Below, piece by piece: positions 61,990 through 64,000 of a DNA stretch of 64,000 nt. The DNA comes from DATJPR01 sp963843525 (GTDB taxonomy: Bacteria > Bacteroidota > Ignavibacteria > UBA10030 > UBA6906), in the NCBI GenBank assembly GCA_963843525.1, contig CAWJKM010000007.1:620001-684000 (forward strand). The letters are read 5' to 3'. Position numbers and translations under genes: made by a program. Position 1 is the stretch's first letter, and the number at the start of each line of letters is the position of its first letter. The notes under the pieces are model-generated. The model worked only from the letters and a program-made list of their open reading frames with translations, did no database searches and was not told the DNA's origin.

Positions 61990-64000
61990 GTGTCTCCACG
62001 TGTCCCACTTTCCCTTGCCGCTTCGCTGATCGTCGCGAGTGCCGTTGTGTTCGCCGGGCCGTCACCCCAGGACGCAAGCGGTAATCCTGAGATCGGGAGC
62101 ATTGCATTCGAAGGCAATTCCGGCTTTTCGACTCCGGAGCTCCGTGCCCAGATCCAGACAAAAGAGACACCCGGGTTTCTGAGCAAGTTCATGTACGGCT
62201 CCATCAGTGAAAAGCTGGGCCGCAAGGACGAATACCTGAACTATGTCGTTCTCGGATCCGATGTCGAACGGCTGCACAAGTATTATGAAAACCGCGGCTA
62301 TCGAGAGGCGCGCATCGACACCAGTCTTCAATTCTATGACGACGGCGCAATGGTGAATATCACCTTCAAGATTCAGGAAGGCTACCGCTCGGTGATCGAC
62401 AGCCTCACGTATCGGGGTATCCCGAATGGTCCCGAAACCATATGGGAAGACATCCATAACGGACCGCCCCGCATCTCCCAGGGTGATTACTACAACTCTC
62501 TCCTCCTTGAAGAAGAAGTGAAGCGTGTCCTCCAGGTGTTCGCCAATAACGGCTTTCCCAATGCGTCGTTCGTTCGGGATAGTTCGTATGCCCGACAGTA
62601 TGCCAGCACAGGCAACTTTAAGGTTCTGCTCGATTTCAAAGCGGGGAGGCGCTACCGTTTCGGTCCCATTACGGTGGAGCAGGAAGTCGATTCCCTCCGC
62701 GGAATCTCCCGTCGCGATGATATCTCCGACGATATCGTCCTGGAACATCTCGACTACAAACCGAATGACTTCTACAGTGAGGAGGTACGCCAAAAAAGCG
62801 AGCGGAATCTCAATCGCCTGGGGGTGTTCGACCTCCGGCGGATCGATGTCTCCATACCCGCACTGGCGGACACCGGCATTATGGTGCCAAGCCTGATCGT
62901 CATCCGCCCGAAGGACAAGCACGAGCTGGCGCCGGAGCTCATCGTCAGCAATGACAATGATGCCTTCAATATCGGCGCCGGGTTGGGATACACCGACAGG
63001 AACTTTTTCGGGGGTGCGAGAATTTTCAGCGCCCATCTCCGGTTCAGGACTCAGACCATCGCAGCATTCCCGAATTATTTCAAGATCAGCAACGATGCGG
63101 TGTCCAATTTTGATCTGACATTTGAACTCCTGCAGCCGTATATTTTCTCCAGTGCCGTCAAAGGAACCTGGTCATTCTCCTACATTATTGACAAGCAGCT
63201 CCCGTACAAACTCAATATTTTCCGGACGCGATTCGGCATCAATGACCGGTTTGCAGAGTATACGACGGGACAGTTCGACTGGACACTCGAAGCGATCGAC
63301 CCGCGCCTGCGCCCGGTCGATTCTTCGAAGATCGACCCGGTGACTTTCCGTCAACTCCAACTCCTCTCGCCGAAGCAATTCAACTCGGTCTTCTCTTTTA
63401 CCATACAGCGGGACATGACGAATGACATCTTTTCGCCGTCGGAGGGGTTTGTCCACTCCATGACGCTGCAAGAGTCGGGACTCCTTCCGCTGCTTATCAG
63501 AAAAGTGATGCCGAACCTTCCGTATACACAATTTTACAGCGCGAGCGCCCTGGGACGATGGTATTATGACGTGGGGGCGACGAAGCGATTCTCCATCCTC
63601 GCGATCAAGCTCCGGGCAGGCCTCGAAGAAAAATATGGCGCCTCACGGAACGATTCCGCCCGGGTTATACCCCAGACGTACAGATTCTTCGCGGGAGGCT
63701 CGGGAAGCGTTCGCGGGTGGAATTCACGCAGCCTGATATCGACGGGCGATCCCCAACTGGGGGGAAACCTTCTCATCGATGGCAGCGTGGAAATGCGGAC
63801 GAATCCCCTGCAAGCCCTCGCCGATGGATTCTGGGACAAAATGTGGATCGTCGAATTCGTGGATTTCGGAAATCTCTGGCCGACCATCGGGGATTTCCGG
63901 TTTCGAGACGTGGCGATTGCAGCCGGTCTGGGATTCCGGTACGATACGTTCTTCGGGCCGTTCCGAATTGACTGGGGTTTCAGGGTGTATGACCCGAGTG
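61990..64000 (+). CDS. bamA: BamA/TamA-like Omp85 outer-membrane protein (3' end outside window)
   Basis: The frame opens at GTG 61990 with a signal peptide (VPLSLAASLIVASAVVFAG) and stays open to the window end, about 670 codons. POTRA-type repeats follow: IGSIAFEGNSGFSTPELRAQ, then VERLHKYYENRGYREARIDT and VKRVLQVFANNGFPNASFV. From about residue 330 the sequence is beta-barrel-like and has the Omp85 loop motif GSVRGWNSR. BamA inserts outer-membrane proteins; TamA is the close alternative because only three POTRA repeats are seen. The previous transcript ends in a terminator, so it is likely to have its own promoter. Confidence 0.86.
   Translation, partial: MSPRVPLSLAASLIVASAVVFAGPSPQDASGNPEIGSIAFEGNSGFSTPELRAQIQTKETPGFLSKFMYGSISEKLGRKDEYLNYVVLGSDVERLHKYYENRGYREARIDTSLQFYDDGAMVNITFKIQEGYRSVIDSLTYRGIPNGPETIWEDIHNGPPRISQGDYYNSLLLEEEVKRVLQVFANNGFPNASFVRDSSYARQYASTGNFKVLLDFKAGRRYRFGPITVEQEVDSLRGISRRDDISDDIVLEHLDYKPNDFYSEEVRQKSERNLNRLGVFDLRRIDVSIPALADTGIMVPSLIVIRPKDKHELAPELIVSNDNDAFNIGAGLGYTDRNFFGGARIFSAHLRFRTQTIAAFPNYFKISNDAVSNFDLTFELLQPYIFSSAVKGTWSFSYIIDKQLPYKLNIFRTRFGINDRFAEYTTGQFDWTLEAIDPRLRPVDSSKIDPVTFRQLQLLSPKQFNSVFSFTIQRDMTNDIFSPSEGFVHSMTLQESGLLPLLIRKVMPNLPYTQFYSASALGRWYYDVGATKRFSILAIKLRAGLEEKYGASRNDSARVIPQTYRFFAGGSGSVRGWNSRSLISTGDPQLGGNLLIDGSVEMRTNPLQALADGFWDKMWIVEFVDFGNLWPTIGDFRFRDVAIAAGLGFRYDTFFGPFRIDWGFRVYDPS

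Noticed and set aside
1..64000. Search for tRNA, rRNA, CRISPR repeats, insertion-sequence ends and prophage genes
   Set aside because: No cloverleaf, repeat-spacer pattern, terminal inverted repeats with a transposase, or phage structural genes were seen; intergenic space is small.

Overview
The window is a gene-dense stretch of an ordinary bacterial chromosome, GC-rich, with almost all genes on the plus strand and many stop/start overlaps of the ATGA or GTGA type. It is Gram-negative: there is a porin end, an Omp85/BamA-type protein, lipoprotein signal peptidase and lipoproteins. The gene set (MqnD of the futalosine menaquinone route, HPr kinase, an Smg/DUF494 protein, DUF3108, DUF2795, a GH57 glucanotransferase, an AroD-AroE fusion) points to the Bacteroidota/Chlorobiota/Ignavibacteriota group. 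Clear Shine-Dalgarno sequences and TTGACA-17-TATATT promoters argue against Bacteroidia proper and favour the Chlorobi/Ignavibacteria side. The lineage is inferred, not proven. No tRNA, rRNA, CRISPR array, insertion sequence or prophage was seen.

Layout. 1-1761: a truncated porin and an ammonium channel. 1912-3568 (minus strand): mqnD and menG for menaquinone. 3610-10051: a promoter, a leader with a terminator-like hairpin, and a tight aromatic operon (aroB, fused aroD-aroE, a small Dabb protein, aroA, aroC fused to chorismate mutase, tyrA). This operon makes chorismate, which also feeds the futalosine pathway next door. 10070-14611: an ABC exporter pair and a frameshifted TPR/periplasmic-binding protein. 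14725-18695: radC, two coiled-coil envelope proteins, phoH and convergent mazG. 18822-26547: an overlapping chain of amidohydrolase, MFS transporter, prmC, dtd and a metalloenzyme, then comEC. 26553-31449: RNA methyltransferase, pseudouridine synthase, Nudix hydrolase, PfkB kinase, mtnA, recO.

31493-37222: a DegQ-type protease, an HNH protein with a puzzling start, trpS, and the scpA-scpB-rluB chromosome segregation/rRNA modification operon. 37277-44002: a trypsin-like lipoprotein, a GNAT enzyme, two TPM-domain proteins, a YhcH-family protein and a large membrane-bound SpoIIE-type phosphatase with a CPBP-like membrane core. 44384-49999: lspA, a thioesterase, lysS, a GH57 enzyme and a glycosyltransferase. 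50147-54126: a C-terminal processing protease, a DUF3108 protein, a gamma-carbonic-anhydrase-like protein and a metallo-beta-lactamase-fold hydrolase. 54136-60412: a promoter-plus-terminator leader, an unrecognised basic protein, ybeY, smg, topA, xerC, hpf and hprK. 60619-64000: an M23 peptidase, a small acidic DUF2795 protein and a BamA-like protein cut by the window end.

No complete new defence or mobile system was found. The least explained items are the two leader modules at about 3610-3742 and 54136-54300, the unknown protein at 54343, the phosphatase with the CPBP-like core, the Dabb protein inside the aromatic operon, the missing start codon behind a good ribosome binding site at 33291, and the frameshift at about 12865.
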